DNA of 64,000 nucleotides from positions 434,001-498,000 of the forward strand of contig NZ_AOHO01000074.1 in assembly GCF_000342005.1 (NCBI RefSeq), given 5' to 3'. The stretch comes from Amycolatopsis decaplanina DSM 44594 (GTDB taxonomy: Bacteria > Actinomycetota > Actinomycetes > Mycobacteriales > Pseudonocardiaceae). A program made the translations under genes and the position numbers. Below the pieces are notes generated by a model. That model did no database searches, was not told where the DNA came from, and saw only the letters and a list, made by a program, of their open reading frames with translations. Positions within the stretch are counted from its first letter, which is position 1. Each line of letters begins with the position of its first letter. Below, in pieces: positions 7,909-15,381 of the stretch.

Positions 7909-10530
7909 CTACAACGTGGTCCCCGGTTCTGTCTCCTCGGTCACCAGATCGTAGGTTTCGAAACTGAAGCGGGCGAGGGTGCCCACCCAATTCCGATAGA
8001 CCTGTAGATCATCGAAGGTTTCGACGTCTAGCCGCCATTCAGGTGGAAAGGCGTCGGACAACGATTCCCCGGAGGAAAGCGCGATGAACGTCGAGCGCGC
8101 GGCGTCCGGATCGGCCACCAGCAGGGTCAGCAGGACGAGCACCGCGCGATAGGGGCCGCCGACGAACCCCTCCAGTTCCGCGTCGGGAATGCCGATGCGG
8201 ACGAGCCGGTAGAGATTGACCAGTTTCCGGATCTCGCGCGGCGTGTTCAGCCTTTTCCGCAGCACGTGAACGAAAGCGCGTTCGACCTCGGTGAGCCGCA
8301 ACCGGTCCGGCCGCATGTCGTAGAACGTCGGCGGGGCGGTTTCCTGGACGACGACCTCCACGGTCTCGCCGCGTTCGGGGGCGCTCTCGTCCTCCGGCCA
8401 TTCTTCGTGCCCGGGCGTCCCCGGTCTCCGTTCTTCGATCGGCATCAGGGCGTCGATCAGCTCGTCCGCCGCGCTTCCCATGGGGCGCAAGGCGAACACG
8501 ATCTGGAAGATCTTGTCGAGGTACTCCGCCCACCGCGCCTCCCCCGCGCCGAACAGTTCTTCGTGGTGCCGGTCGAGGCATCGCCGCAACCACCTCGGGT
8601 CGACCGCCACCACCACGACGAACGCGGGCAGGGCCAGCAGCAGGTGCACCGCGGCCAGCACTTCGATCACCTTCGACGGCGGGCAGCGGTCGAGGTCGTC
8701 GATGTAGAGCACGATCCGTTCCAGCGGCGGCCTGCCCTTGCCTCCCGCCAGCAGCCATTCCTCCCGCGCGTCCGCCAGATCGGCACTCAGGTCCGCGAGG
8801 TCTTCCCGGACACGGGCGAAAACGCCTTGGTAGTCACCGTATCTGCCGGTCTTCGCCTCCTCGATCAGATCACCGAGCCTGCTGGCCGCGTCCAGCCGCC
8901 GGAGCCGTTCCTCGGTCTCCCGGACCTCGGTCTCGAACCGTTCCGCGCGTTTGTCGACGTCGTGCCGCAGTCTGTCCAATGTGGACCTGACCGGCGCGAG
9001 GGCGGCTCTGGCGGTGGTGAGGGCCGGGGTCAGCACGGCGCCGAGCGCGACGACGGCACCCGCCGCCGCCAGGATCGCGTTGTGCCACAAGGCCCAGCCG
9101 GTGATCGCCGCCGCGGCACCGAGCACTCCCAACCCCGCGTAGCCCGCGACGGCGAGCCTCCGCCGTCGGCGTTCGGCCCGGTCCACCCCGGACACCAGGA
9201 GCCGCCAGCGCCAGGTGAGCGGGGAGTCCGCCCTGATGGCCCGAAGGCCCGCGAGCCGATTCCGCAGCTCCTCGCGTTCGGCGCGGACCTCGCCGGCGTC
9301 CGCGTGTGTCTCGGGCGCGCCGAGGTTGCGGAACAGATGGTCCACCAGCCCGACCCACAGATGGTCGTCGTGGTACTGCCACGCGTTGAACCGGATCTGC
9401 CGGATCTCACCGGCGAACACGCTGTTCGCGGCGTCGCCGCGGGACCGCTGGGCCAGTTCGGCCACCCGGTCGGTCACCTGCCGGACGAAACTCGACTTGC
9501 CGGAACCCCAGGGGCCCAGCAGAGCGACACACAGCGGCGGGCTGGTCTCGCGGTCGGCGATGACCGCGGCGAGGGTGCGCACGTCGTCGTGGAAGCCGAT
9601 CAGGTCGACCGGGCTTTCGACGTCGGGCGTGATCCGCGGCCGCGCCCGCCCCGGTTTGGGCTCGACGAAGCCGGTGCCGTCGATCTGATTGCCGAAGCGG
9701 TCCCATACCCGGATCGTGTGATCGTCCCCGACCGTCACGATCTTCTCGTTGCCCGCGGTGCAGGCGATCGCCCGGACGTTTCCCTGATGTCCGTCGAGGA
9801 GGGTGTAGTCCCGCGGGTCGTCGACCTCGCGGACGCGGACCTCGCCGTCGGAACCGCCGGAGAGCACCAGTTTGCCGTCCGCGCTGAAGGCCAGCGCCCG
9901 CACCACCCCAGTGTGCCCCGGGAAGACGAGGGCCGGATCGCCCTTGCGTCCCCACAACCGGACCGTTTCGCCTTCCGCGGACAGGACCTGCTCGCCATCG
10001 GCGGAGATCGCGACCACGTGGACCGCACCCGCGCCGCCGAACCGGTAGTGGGAAACGACTTCCCTGTCCCACAGCCGCACGCCACCGGCGTCGTCCCCGG
10101 CGACGACGACCCGGCCGTCCGGGGTCACCGCGACCGACTCGATCTCCGGGCCGCCGGTGCGGAGACCCCGCACCGTCACGCCGTCCAGCCGCCGGACCTC
10201 GACGGCGCTTCCCGCGCCGGACACGACGAAATCCTTCGCCACCGCGACCGCCACGGTCCGCTTGGTGGTCTGGACCTCCGGGGGACGCACCTCGGGACCG
10301 GCGATCCGCCAGCGCCGCACCGTCGCCCCATCGCAACCGACCACGTGCTGCCCCGAGATGCCCACCGCCAGCACCGGCCGATCATGGCCGCTCAACACGA
10401 ATCGCTGCGCTCCGGTCTCCAGGTCCCAGACCCGTACCGTCCGGTCCGCACCCCCGGTGACCAGCCGGTTTCCCTTCACCGCGACCGCGAGGATCGGTTC
10501 TTCGTGTCCGGTGAAACGCGCCGTCGTCAT
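7909..10530 (-). CDS. WD40 beta-propeller fused to KAP-family P-loop NTPase
   Basis: 873 residues from the ATG at 10530; a Met 11 codons upstream is also possible. Residues about 5-310 form roughly seven WD40 blades (RLVTGGADRTVRVWDLETG, KLVLSGGSDGEVRVREVDD, KIVTVGDDHTIRVWDRFG). A KAP P-loop NTPase follows: Walker A GPWGSGKSS near residue 338-346, Walker B IVLYIDDLDRC near 606-616. Two membrane helices (about 460-505) lie between the Walker motifs, a hallmark of KAP NTPases, which are membrane-associated with the NTPase in the cytoplasm. Phage-excluding PifA of plasmid F is a family member. First gene of a three-gene leftward unit with the VWA and small membrane proteins. Function unknown; signalling, transport gating or defence are all possible. 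Confidence 0.88.
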   Translation of the reverse strand: MTTARFTGHEEPILAVAVKGNRLVTGGADRTVRVWDLETGAQRFVLSGHDRPVLAVGISGQHVVGCDGATVRRWRIAGPEVRPPEVQTTKRTVAVAVAKDFVVSGAGSAVEVRRLDGVTVRGLRTGGPEIESVAVTPDGRVVVAGDDAGGVRLWDREVVSHYRFGGAGAVHVVAISADGEQVLSAEGETVRLWGRKGDPALVFPGHTGVVRALAFSADGKLVLSGGSDGEVRVREVDDPRDYTLLDGHQGNVRAIACTAGNEKIVTVGDDHTIRVWDRFGNQIDGTGFVEPKPGRARPRITPDVESPVDLIGFHDDVRTLAAVIADRETSPPLCVALLGPWGSGKSSFVRQVTDRVAELAQRSRGDAANSVFAGEIRQIRFNAWQYHDDHLWVGLVDHLFRNLGAPETHADAGEVRAEREELRNRLAGLRAIRADSPLTWRWRLLVSGVDRAERRRRRLAVAGYAGLGVLGAAAAITGWALWHNAILAAAGAVVALGAVLTPALTTARAALAPVRSTLDRLRHDVDKRAERFETEVRETEERLRRLDAASRLGDLIEEAKTGRYGDYQGVFARVREDLADLSADLADAREEWLLAGGKGRPPLERIVLYIDDLDRCPPSKVIEVLAAVHLLLALPAFVVVVAVDPRWLRRCLDRHHEELFGAGEARWAEYLDKIFQIVFALRPMGSAADELIDALMPIEERRPGTPGHEEWPEDESAPERGETVEVVVQETAPPTFYDMRPDRLRLTEVERAFVHVLRKRLNTPREIRKLVNLYRLVRIGIPDAELEGFVGGPYRAVLVLLTLLVADPDAARSTFIALSSGESLSDAFPPEWRLDVETFDDLQVYRNWVGTLARFSFETYDLVTEETEPGTTL

Positions 10531-10613
10531 AACGGCACAGTCTTCCGGTCGCGTCAAGATCATGGTTAACGACAGGCGACTATCGGCGGGTACCCCGACA
10601 GCCTCGACAGGTT

Positions 10614-10627
10614 CAGTGTCGACACTG
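10614..10627. promoter_or_regulatory. Perfect 14-bp palindrome upstream of snapalysin gene
   Basis: CAGTGTCGACACTG lies 40 nt before the snapalysin GTG in the divergent region with the KAP gene. Its symmetry suggests an operator. No snpR-type LysR gene is adjacent. Confidence 0.45.
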
Positions 10628-10667
10628 CTCCGAAATTCCAGCACGCCTTAAACGCGAGGAGTTCAAC

Positions 10668-11219
10668 GTGCTTCGACGTACCTTCGCCGCGGTGCTCACC
10701 GGCGCCGCGCTCTCCATCTCGGTGCTCTCGGCACCCTCCGCAGGTGCCGCCGAGATCATGGCGACCACCCTGACCTACGACGACAGCCAGGCCGCGGAGT
10801 TCAAGGACGCGGTGGCCGCCGGCGTCAACGTCTGGAACACCAACGTCACCAACGTCCGCCTCGTGAAGGCGACGCCGGGGCAGCGGGTCAACATCCGGAT
10901 CGTCGCCGACGACGGCTGGCCGCGCGCCACCCTCGGCCCGGTCCGCCCGAGTGGCACGGTCACCGTCTGGTACGGCAGGCAGGCCGTTCAGCAGGGCTAC
11001 AACAAGACCCGGATCGCCTCGCACGAACTGGGCCACAGCCTCGGCCTGCCCGACGTCAAGCCCGGGCCGTGCTCGTCGCTGATGTCCGGCTCGACCGGCG
11101 GCGTCAGCTGCGCCAACGTGAACCCCAACGCACAGGAGAAGGCCAGGGTCCAGCAACTCTACGCCGGGACCGCCGTGCAGAGCGCCGACGCGGGCAAGGT
11201 CCTCGCGGAAATCGGCTGA
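10668..11219 (+). CDS. Snapalysin-family secreted zinc metalloprotease (M7)
   Basis: 183 residues from a GTG at 10668 with GCGAGGAG 6 nt upstream. The signal peptide ends about ...SAGAA. The zinc site HELGHSLGLPD (third zinc ligand Asp) and downstream GPCSSLMSG match the snapalysin (small neutral protease, SnpA) family, which cleaves extracellular protein on the N-side of aromatic residues. Length is typical, and two Cys in the C-terminal part could form a disulphide. It is a single gene ended by a 9-bp hairpin. In Streptomyces snpA is usually next to a LysR activator; none is here. Confidence 0.93.
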   Translation: MLRRTFAAVLTGAALSISVLSAPSAGAAEIMATTLTYDDSQAAEFKDAVAAGVNVWNTNVTNVRLVKATPGQRVNIRIVADDGWPRATLGPVRPSGTVTVWYGRQAVQQGYNKTRIASHELGHSLGLPDVKPGPCSSLMSGSTGGVSCANVNPNAQEKARVQQLYAGTAVQSADAGKVLAEIG

Positions 11220-11385
11220 TCCCGAGCCAGGGGGCGCCTCGCCCGGCACCCCCTGGCCGGTCAATCGTTCGCCGGTCCAGCAACCGCACCCGGCCGTCTT
11301 CTTCGTCCTGTCCGAACACCTCTGGCGCGGTCAGCACGCACATTCCGGCGCCCACACAGCGTTCCCGGTCCACTTCGAGCCTCAT
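11104..11385 (-). pseudogene. Truncated P450-partner ferredoxin
   Basis: The ATG at 11385 lies 5 nt after the P450 stop, the normal place for a P450 ferredoxin. The first 37 residues fit the 3Fe-4S type (RLEVDRERCVGAGMCVLTAP, then PEVFGQDEEDGRVRLLD). After that the similarity stops. The expected C-terminal Cys-Pro segment is absent in all three frames, the reading frame continues as Arg/Gly/Pro-rich sequence through the terminator hairpin and antisense into the snapalysin gene. It cannot hold a complete cluster, so I read it as a gene whose 3' half was deleted. Confidence 0.7.
11226..11257. terminator. Bidirectional hairpin after snapalysin
   Basis: A 9-bp stem GCCAGGGGG / CCCCCTGGC with a 14-nt loop begins 6 nt after the snapalysin stop and sits where the ferredoxin remnant runs out. 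Confidence 0.65.
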
Positions 11386-11390
11386 CGCGA

Positions 11391-12593
11391 TCAGTCCCAG
11401 GCCACCGGGAGCGCGTACACCCCGTAGATGTCGGAGTCCGTCCGCAGCGGGACCTCGTCGGCCGGTACGGCCAAGCGCAGCGCCGGGAACCTGGCGAGCA
11501 ACCCGGTGAAGGCGACCTTCATCTGGACCCGCGCGAGCTGCTGGCCGAGGCACTGGTGGACCCCGTGCCCGAAAGAGGCGTGCCCGGCGGTGTTCCGGCG
11601 GAGATCGAGCCGGTCCGGTTCCGGGAACTTCAGCGGATCGCGGTTGGCCGCCATCGCCGAAAGGGCGATCACCTCACCCGCCTTGACGAGCTGTCCGCCG
11701 ATCTCCACGTCCTCGAGCGCGGTGCGGACGCCCGTGTGCGCGATGGACAGGTAGCGCAGGAGTTCCTCGATCGCACCGTCGATGCTCTCCGGGTCCTCGC
11801 GCAGGACGGCGAGCTGATCCGGGTTTCGCAGCAACGCGAAAGTACCCAGTGCCAGCATGTTGGCCGTGGTGTCCAGACCGGCCCCCAGCAAGAGGAACGC
11901 GATGCCGGTGAGTTCTTCGTCGGTGAGTTCCGTCGTGACCAGTTCGCCGAGGATGTCGTCGGTCGGCTCGTCCCGTTTCGCCACGATGAGTTCGTAGAGA
12001 TACTCCCCCAGTGCGTTGATGGCGGCTTCCTGTTCGGCCATCGGCGCGTCCGGCCTGTTCAACGGCGCGACGTTGCGGCGGAAGAACTCGTGGTCGTCAT
12101 AGGGAACACCGAGCAGCTCGCAGATCATCAACGCCGGAATGGGCTGCGCGAAGGCCGTCACCAGATCCGCGGCCGATCCTTGCCGCTCCATCGCGTCGAG
12201 ATGCTCGGCGGTCACCTGCTCGACCCGCTCGGTGAGCATTCGCATCCGGCGGACGGTGAACTTTCCGGTGAGCATCCTGCGATAGCGGCCGTGCTCGGGA
12301 TCGTCCATTTTGATGAACATCCCGGGCGACGCGGGCGGCATCTCCGCCATCGCGGCCGCCCCCGGCAGCGGCGTGTGCATCAGCTCCTGCCGGGCGCTGA
12401 AACGGGGATCCGCGAGGATCTCCCGGACGATCGCGTGCCCGGTCGCGAGCCAGCCTTCGTGCCCGTCGGGGAACGTCAGCCGGACGAGCGGATGCTCGTC
12501 GCGCAGCGAACCGAGTTCGGCGGGCGGATCGAAGGGGCATCCCTTCGGCCGCTCAAGGGGCAGTTCCGCGAGATGAGGTACCGACGTGGTCAC
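11391..12593 (-). CDS. Cytochrome P450
   Basis: 400 residues from a GTG at 12593 with GGGAGGA 6 nt upstream, the usual soluble bacterial P450 length. I-helix motif AGLDTTANML (about residue 232), ExxR in EELLRYLS, and heme loop FGHGVHQCLGQQLARVQM with the Cys thiolate are all present, so the enzyme looks intact. Overall resemblance is to the CYP105-like actinobacterial group. It needs a ferredoxin; the adjacent one is broken, so electrons must come from elsewhere. It is transcribed divergently from an HTH regulator across a region rich in TTGCA repeats. Substrate unknown. Confidence 0.93.
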   Translation of the reverse strand: MTTSVPHLAELPLERPKGCPFDPPAELGSLRDEHPLVRLTFPDGHEGWLATGHAIVREILADPRFSARQELMHTPLPGAAAMAEMPPASPGMFIKMDDPEHGRYRRMLTGKFTVRRMRMLTERVEQVTAEHLDAMERQGSAADLVTAFAQPIPALMICELLGVPYDDHEFFRRNVAPLNRPDAPMAEQEAAINALGEYLYELIVAKRDEPTDDILGELVTTELTDEELTGIAFLLLGAGLDTTANMLALGTFALLRNPDQLAVLREDPESIDGAIEELLRYLSIAHTGVRTALEDVEIGGQLVKAGEVIALSAMAANRDPLKFPEPDRLDLRRNTAGHASFGHGVHQCLGQQLARVQMKVAFTGLLARFPALRLAVPADEVPLRTDSDIYGVYALPVAWD

Positions 12594-12633
12594 AGCTGTT
12601 CCTCCCAGATCTTCAGCTATACCCAAAGGCTAC

Positions 12634-12745
12634 GTTGCATTTACGGTTCCCTCAAAGTTGCAAGCTGGTGTTTCGACTGTAATGGCTGGTAGATTTCCGT
12701 AAATTGTTGCAACGATCTTGCCGGTGAATGCAACGACTCGTTGCA
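12634..12745. promoter_or_regulatory. TTGCA operator array between P450 and regulator
   Basis: The 184-bp divergent region holds repeated TTGCA motifs: GTTGCA at 12634, GTTGCAAG at 12657, GTTGCAAC (self-symmetrical) at 12706-12713, and the perfect palindrome TGCAACGACTCGTTGCA at 12729-12745, 32 nt before the regulator start. Likely binding sites for the divergent regulator. Confidence 0.6.
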
Positions 12746-12777
12746 ATGATCTGCGAGTGAACGCACAGGAGGTGCCT

Positions 12778-13698
12778 ATGCCGGGCGGCAGACTGACCCA
12801 GGAGGATCGCCGGCTGATCGCGACCTGGCTCAAGGACGGCCTCGGTTACGCCGAGATCGCCCGGCGGCTCGGGCGCCCGACGTCGACGATCAGCCGCGAG
12901 GTCGCGCGCAACAGCGGTCATTCCGGCTACCGCGCCGAAGAGGCGAACCGCGTGACCGGAGAACGCGCGCGGCGCCGCAAACCACGGCCGCGCACTGTCC
13001 CCGTCATCGAGAACGGCTACGGACGGGACCCGGAAGCCGTGCGCGCCTTCGAAACCGGGTTCGCCGAGATGATCGTGGCGACCGGACTGCCCCGGATGAC
13101 GGCGCGGGTGCTCGCGTGCCTGTCCGTCAGCGACGAGGGCGTCCTCACCGCGGCCGAACTCGCCCAGCGGCTCCAGGTCAGCCCGGCCTCGATCTCGAAC
13201 GCCGTCGCCTATCTCGAGGCACAGGCGATGCTCAAGCGGGAACGGGACGGGCGGCGGGAACAGTACGTCATCGACGAGGAAATGCCGCAGCGCGTGTGGG
13301 ACGAAAGCGTCCGGTCGAACCAGGAATGGGTCAAGGTCGCCCGCCAGGGCGCCGAAGTCCTAGGCACCTCCACACCCGCGGGCGCCCGCATGGACGACCT
13401 CTCCCGATTCCACGCGCGTATCAACGAAATCATGCTGGACGACCGCGTCGCGGTGTACGCCGGCGACGCGCTGACGGCACTCGCCGCGCTCCTGCACGCC
13501 GGGCGCGCGCTGTCCGTTTCGGCTCTCGCGACCGCGCTGGAGTGGCCCTCCGAACGGGTCTCGGCCGCCTTGCGGGTGGCGGAGGCTCATCCGCACATCG
13601 CCGGCCCGGTGAAAGTGGTTGCCGGCGGCGGGGAGTATCGGGCGGTTCCGTTGGTGGAGCGGCTCACGGCCAGGCAGCTGGCGGCTTTGGGGTCGTGA
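12778..13698 (+). CDS. Two-HTH transcriptional regulator (IS30-like plus MarR/GbsR-like)
   Basis: 306 residues from ATG 12778 with a strong AGGAGGTG. The N-terminus (LTQEDRRLIATWLKDGLGYAEI...PTSTISREVARN) is the helix-turn-helix that begins IS30-type transposases. A second winged helix at about residues 115-180 (LTAAELAQRLQVSPASISNA) is MarR/GbsR-like. There is no transposase catalytic domain, so this is a regulator that carries the IS30 HTH. The divergent P450 and the TTGCA array between them suggest it controls that gene and itself. Effector unknown. Confidence 0.82.
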   Translation: MPGGRLTQEDRRLIATWLKDGLGYAEIARRLGRPTSTISREVARNSGHSGYRAEEANRVTGERARRRKPRPRTVPVIENGYGRDPEAVRAFETGFAEMIVATGLPRMTARVLACLSVSDEGVLTAAELAQRLQVSPASISNAVAYLEAQAMLKRERDGRREQYVIDEEMPQRVWDESVRSNQEWVKVARQGAEVLGTSTPAGARMDDLSRFHARINEIMLDDRVAVYAGDALTALAALLHAGRALSVSALATALEWPSERVSAALRVAEAHPHIAGPVKVVAGGGEYRAVPLVERLTARQLAALGS

Positions 13699-13725
13699 GC
13701 GGATGGGCCTGTCGGCGGTTCGGGT

Positions 13726-13754
13726 ACGGCACGGACGGGTACCAAACGTGCCGT
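13726..13754. terminator. Hairpin between convergent regulator and HNH gene
   Basis: ACGGCACG / CGTGCCGT, an 8-bp stem with a 13-nt loop, 28 nt after the regulator stop. It abuts a TTTTCCGGCAAC repeat unit at 13759-13771. Confidence 0.55.
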
Positions 13755-13776
13755 CGCCGTTTTCCGGCAACAGGGT

Positions 13777-15030
13777 TCAGAACGGTGGGGGCTCGTCGGC
13801 GAGAGGCGCCTGTGGGCGGGGTTCGTGAAGCGGCGGGGGCGCGCTGTCGTAGGTCTGGCCGGTGGGGGTGGTGATGGTGAGGGTGCCGTTGGGGGCGAGG
13901 CGGTAGGTCCAGCCGGGTTCGTCTTTGAGGCGGTGGTCCCGTCGGCAGAGGTCGACGAGGTCGTCGACGTTGGTGACACCGCCGAACTGCCACGGCACCG
14001 CATGGTCGATATCGCAGGCCTGTGCGGGGCGGTGGCAGCCGGGTCTTCGGCATTCCCGGTCGCGGACGCGGACGAACTCACCGAGACCCGCTGTCAGCCG
14101 GTATCGGTCCCGGCCGAGATCCAGGACTTGGCCGGAGAGCGGGTCGGTGATGATGCGGCGCAGGACGGTGTTGGGGCCGGTGGCGATGTGGCGGGCCAGT
14201 GCGGCGGGGAGGGTGCCGTGTCCGGCCATCTCCGCCGGGTCGTTGTTGAGGCCGAGATAGGTGAACAGGTCCATGTAGAGGAACACCTCGCTGCGTTCAC
14301 TCGGGCCACCCTGACCGCCGAGCAGGAGATCGAGCGCGACGTCCGCGCGCAGCTGATCCAGAGTACGGGGTTCCTCCCCGGTCTTGAGTGCTCGCGCCGC
14401 ACGGTCGATCCGCTGGTAGGCGGCGGTCACTTTCTCGGTGGGGCCGTCTTCGACCTCGATCGACGCGACCCCGGTCTCGCCCTGGCGCAGGGTGAGGCGG
14501 CGGCCTTCACGATGGTGTTCGGCACGCCGGTCCGCGCCGTCGGGATCGATGGTGTTCGCCGCGTGGTTGGCGGCTTTCCGGACCTGGTCGGGATTTTTGT
14601 CCGTGAGCCGGTCTTCCAGCAGCGCGTCGACAGCACGGGCGTTCTCGTCCGACAGCCAGGCGGTGGCCGTGGCGACTTTCATCGCGCTGAAACCAGCCAG
14701 CTTTCCTTGGTCCATCAGGTTCAGCGTGCGGGGCAGGCGGGTGGTCAACGCGTCGGCGGCGGCGACCATCGCACCCGCATGATTGTCCACAAGGGACAAT
14801 GCGAAGGCGACTTCCTGCGTGACGCTCCGCACGCCCTCGCGATGTCGGTTCAGCTGGGCCAGTGCCCGGAACCGAACCGCTTCGAGCCGCGCGATCCCGG
14901 CCGACGCCGCTTGCGCGAGGGCGACGGAATCCTTGTCGTCCAACAGATCGACGGCGACATTGACCGACTCCAAGGCAGCAGGGTCGGTGAGTCTTTCCAG
15001 TAGCGCCACAGGCGCGGAATGTGTGTCCAC
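13777..15030 (-). CDS. DUF222 / HNH endonuclease protein (13E12 family)
   Basis: 417 residues from a GTG at 15030; the RBS is weak, so the start is uncertain. An N-terminal DUF222 helical domain (about residues 10-290) is followed by an HNH nuclease domain: CRRPGCHRPAQACDIDHAVP, then LVDLCRRDHRLKD, with paired Cys for a structural zinc and the catalytic His. This is the REP13E12-type family, repeated many times in actinobacterial genomes. Family role is unsettled; mobile or selfish behaviour has been suggested because copies spread and phiRv1 inserts into them. Here short TTCCGGCAACG-type repeats lie on both sides. Confidence 0.88.
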   Translation of the reverse strand: MDTHSAPVALLERLTDPAALESVNVAVDLLDDKDSVALAQAASAGIARLEAVRFRALAQLNRHREGVRSVTQEVAFALSLVDNHAGAMVAAADALTTRLPRTLNLMDQGKLAGFSAMKVATATAWLSDENARAVDALLEDRLTDKNPDQVRKAANHAANTIDPDGADRRAEHHREGRRLTLRQGETGVASIEVEDGPTEKVTAAYQRIDRAARALKTGEEPRTLDQLRADVALDLLLGGQGGPSERSEVFLYMDLFTYLGLNNDPAEMAGHGTLPAALARHIATGPNTVLRRIITDPLSGQVLDLGRDRYRLTAGLGEFVRVRDRECRRPGCHRPAQACDIDHAVPWQFGGVTNVDDLVDLCRRDHRLKDEPGWTYRLAPNGTLTITTPTGQTYDSAPPPLHEPRPQAPLADEPPPF

Positions 15031-15086
15031 CCCACGAACATACGACCCACCACCGACAATTCCCGGCCCCAGAGACGACCTGAAGC

Positions 15087-15375
15087 GTTGCCGATTTTCG
15101 GCAACGAGGACGAGCGACGGCTTTCCGCAGCGTCCGTTCGTCCATCGCCGACTATCGGTAACGGGCCTCCGGTGAACCATCCGAGGGTTAGGCCCACCTC
15201 ACGGAGAAGACGAGACGTCACCCATTCCCGGTAACGAGAACGAACAAACGACCCTTCCGCAGCAACCGCCCAGCCACCGCGAAAGCCTGACCTCACGGAC
15301 GGGGTGCACCATCGCCGATTTCCGGCAACGAGAACTCGGCGTCCCGTTGCCACCTTCCGGCAACGGGACGCCGAG
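15087..15375. repeat. Cluster of short CCGGCAACG palindromic repeats
   Basis: The 350-bp gap upstream of the HNH gene holds no gene but repeated related units: GTTGCCGA/TCGGCAAC hairpin at 15087-15105, and CCGATTTCCGGCAACGAGAA-like units near 15145 (degenerate), 15221, 15309 and 15352. A further unit lies on the other side of the HNH gene at 13759-13771. Confidence 0.6.
15335..15375. terminator. 17-bp perfect hairpin after the DUF3686 ATPase gene
   Basis: Arms CTCGGCGTCCCGTTGCC / GGCAACGGGACGCCGAG with a 7-nt loop, starting 6 nt past the ATPase stop on the minus strand. It is built from the same CCGGCAACG unit as the neighbouring repeats. Confidence 0.75.
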
Positions 15376-15381
15376 AAAGCC

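Noticed and set aside
12778..12900. IS30-type HTH suggesting an insertion sequence
   Set aside because: No DDE catalytic domain and no terminal inverted repeats; the rest of the protein is a MarR/GbsR-like regulator.
15030..15380. CRISPR-like array of short repeats
   Set aside because: Units are degenerate, unequally spaced and lack spacers of constant length; no cas gene is nearby.
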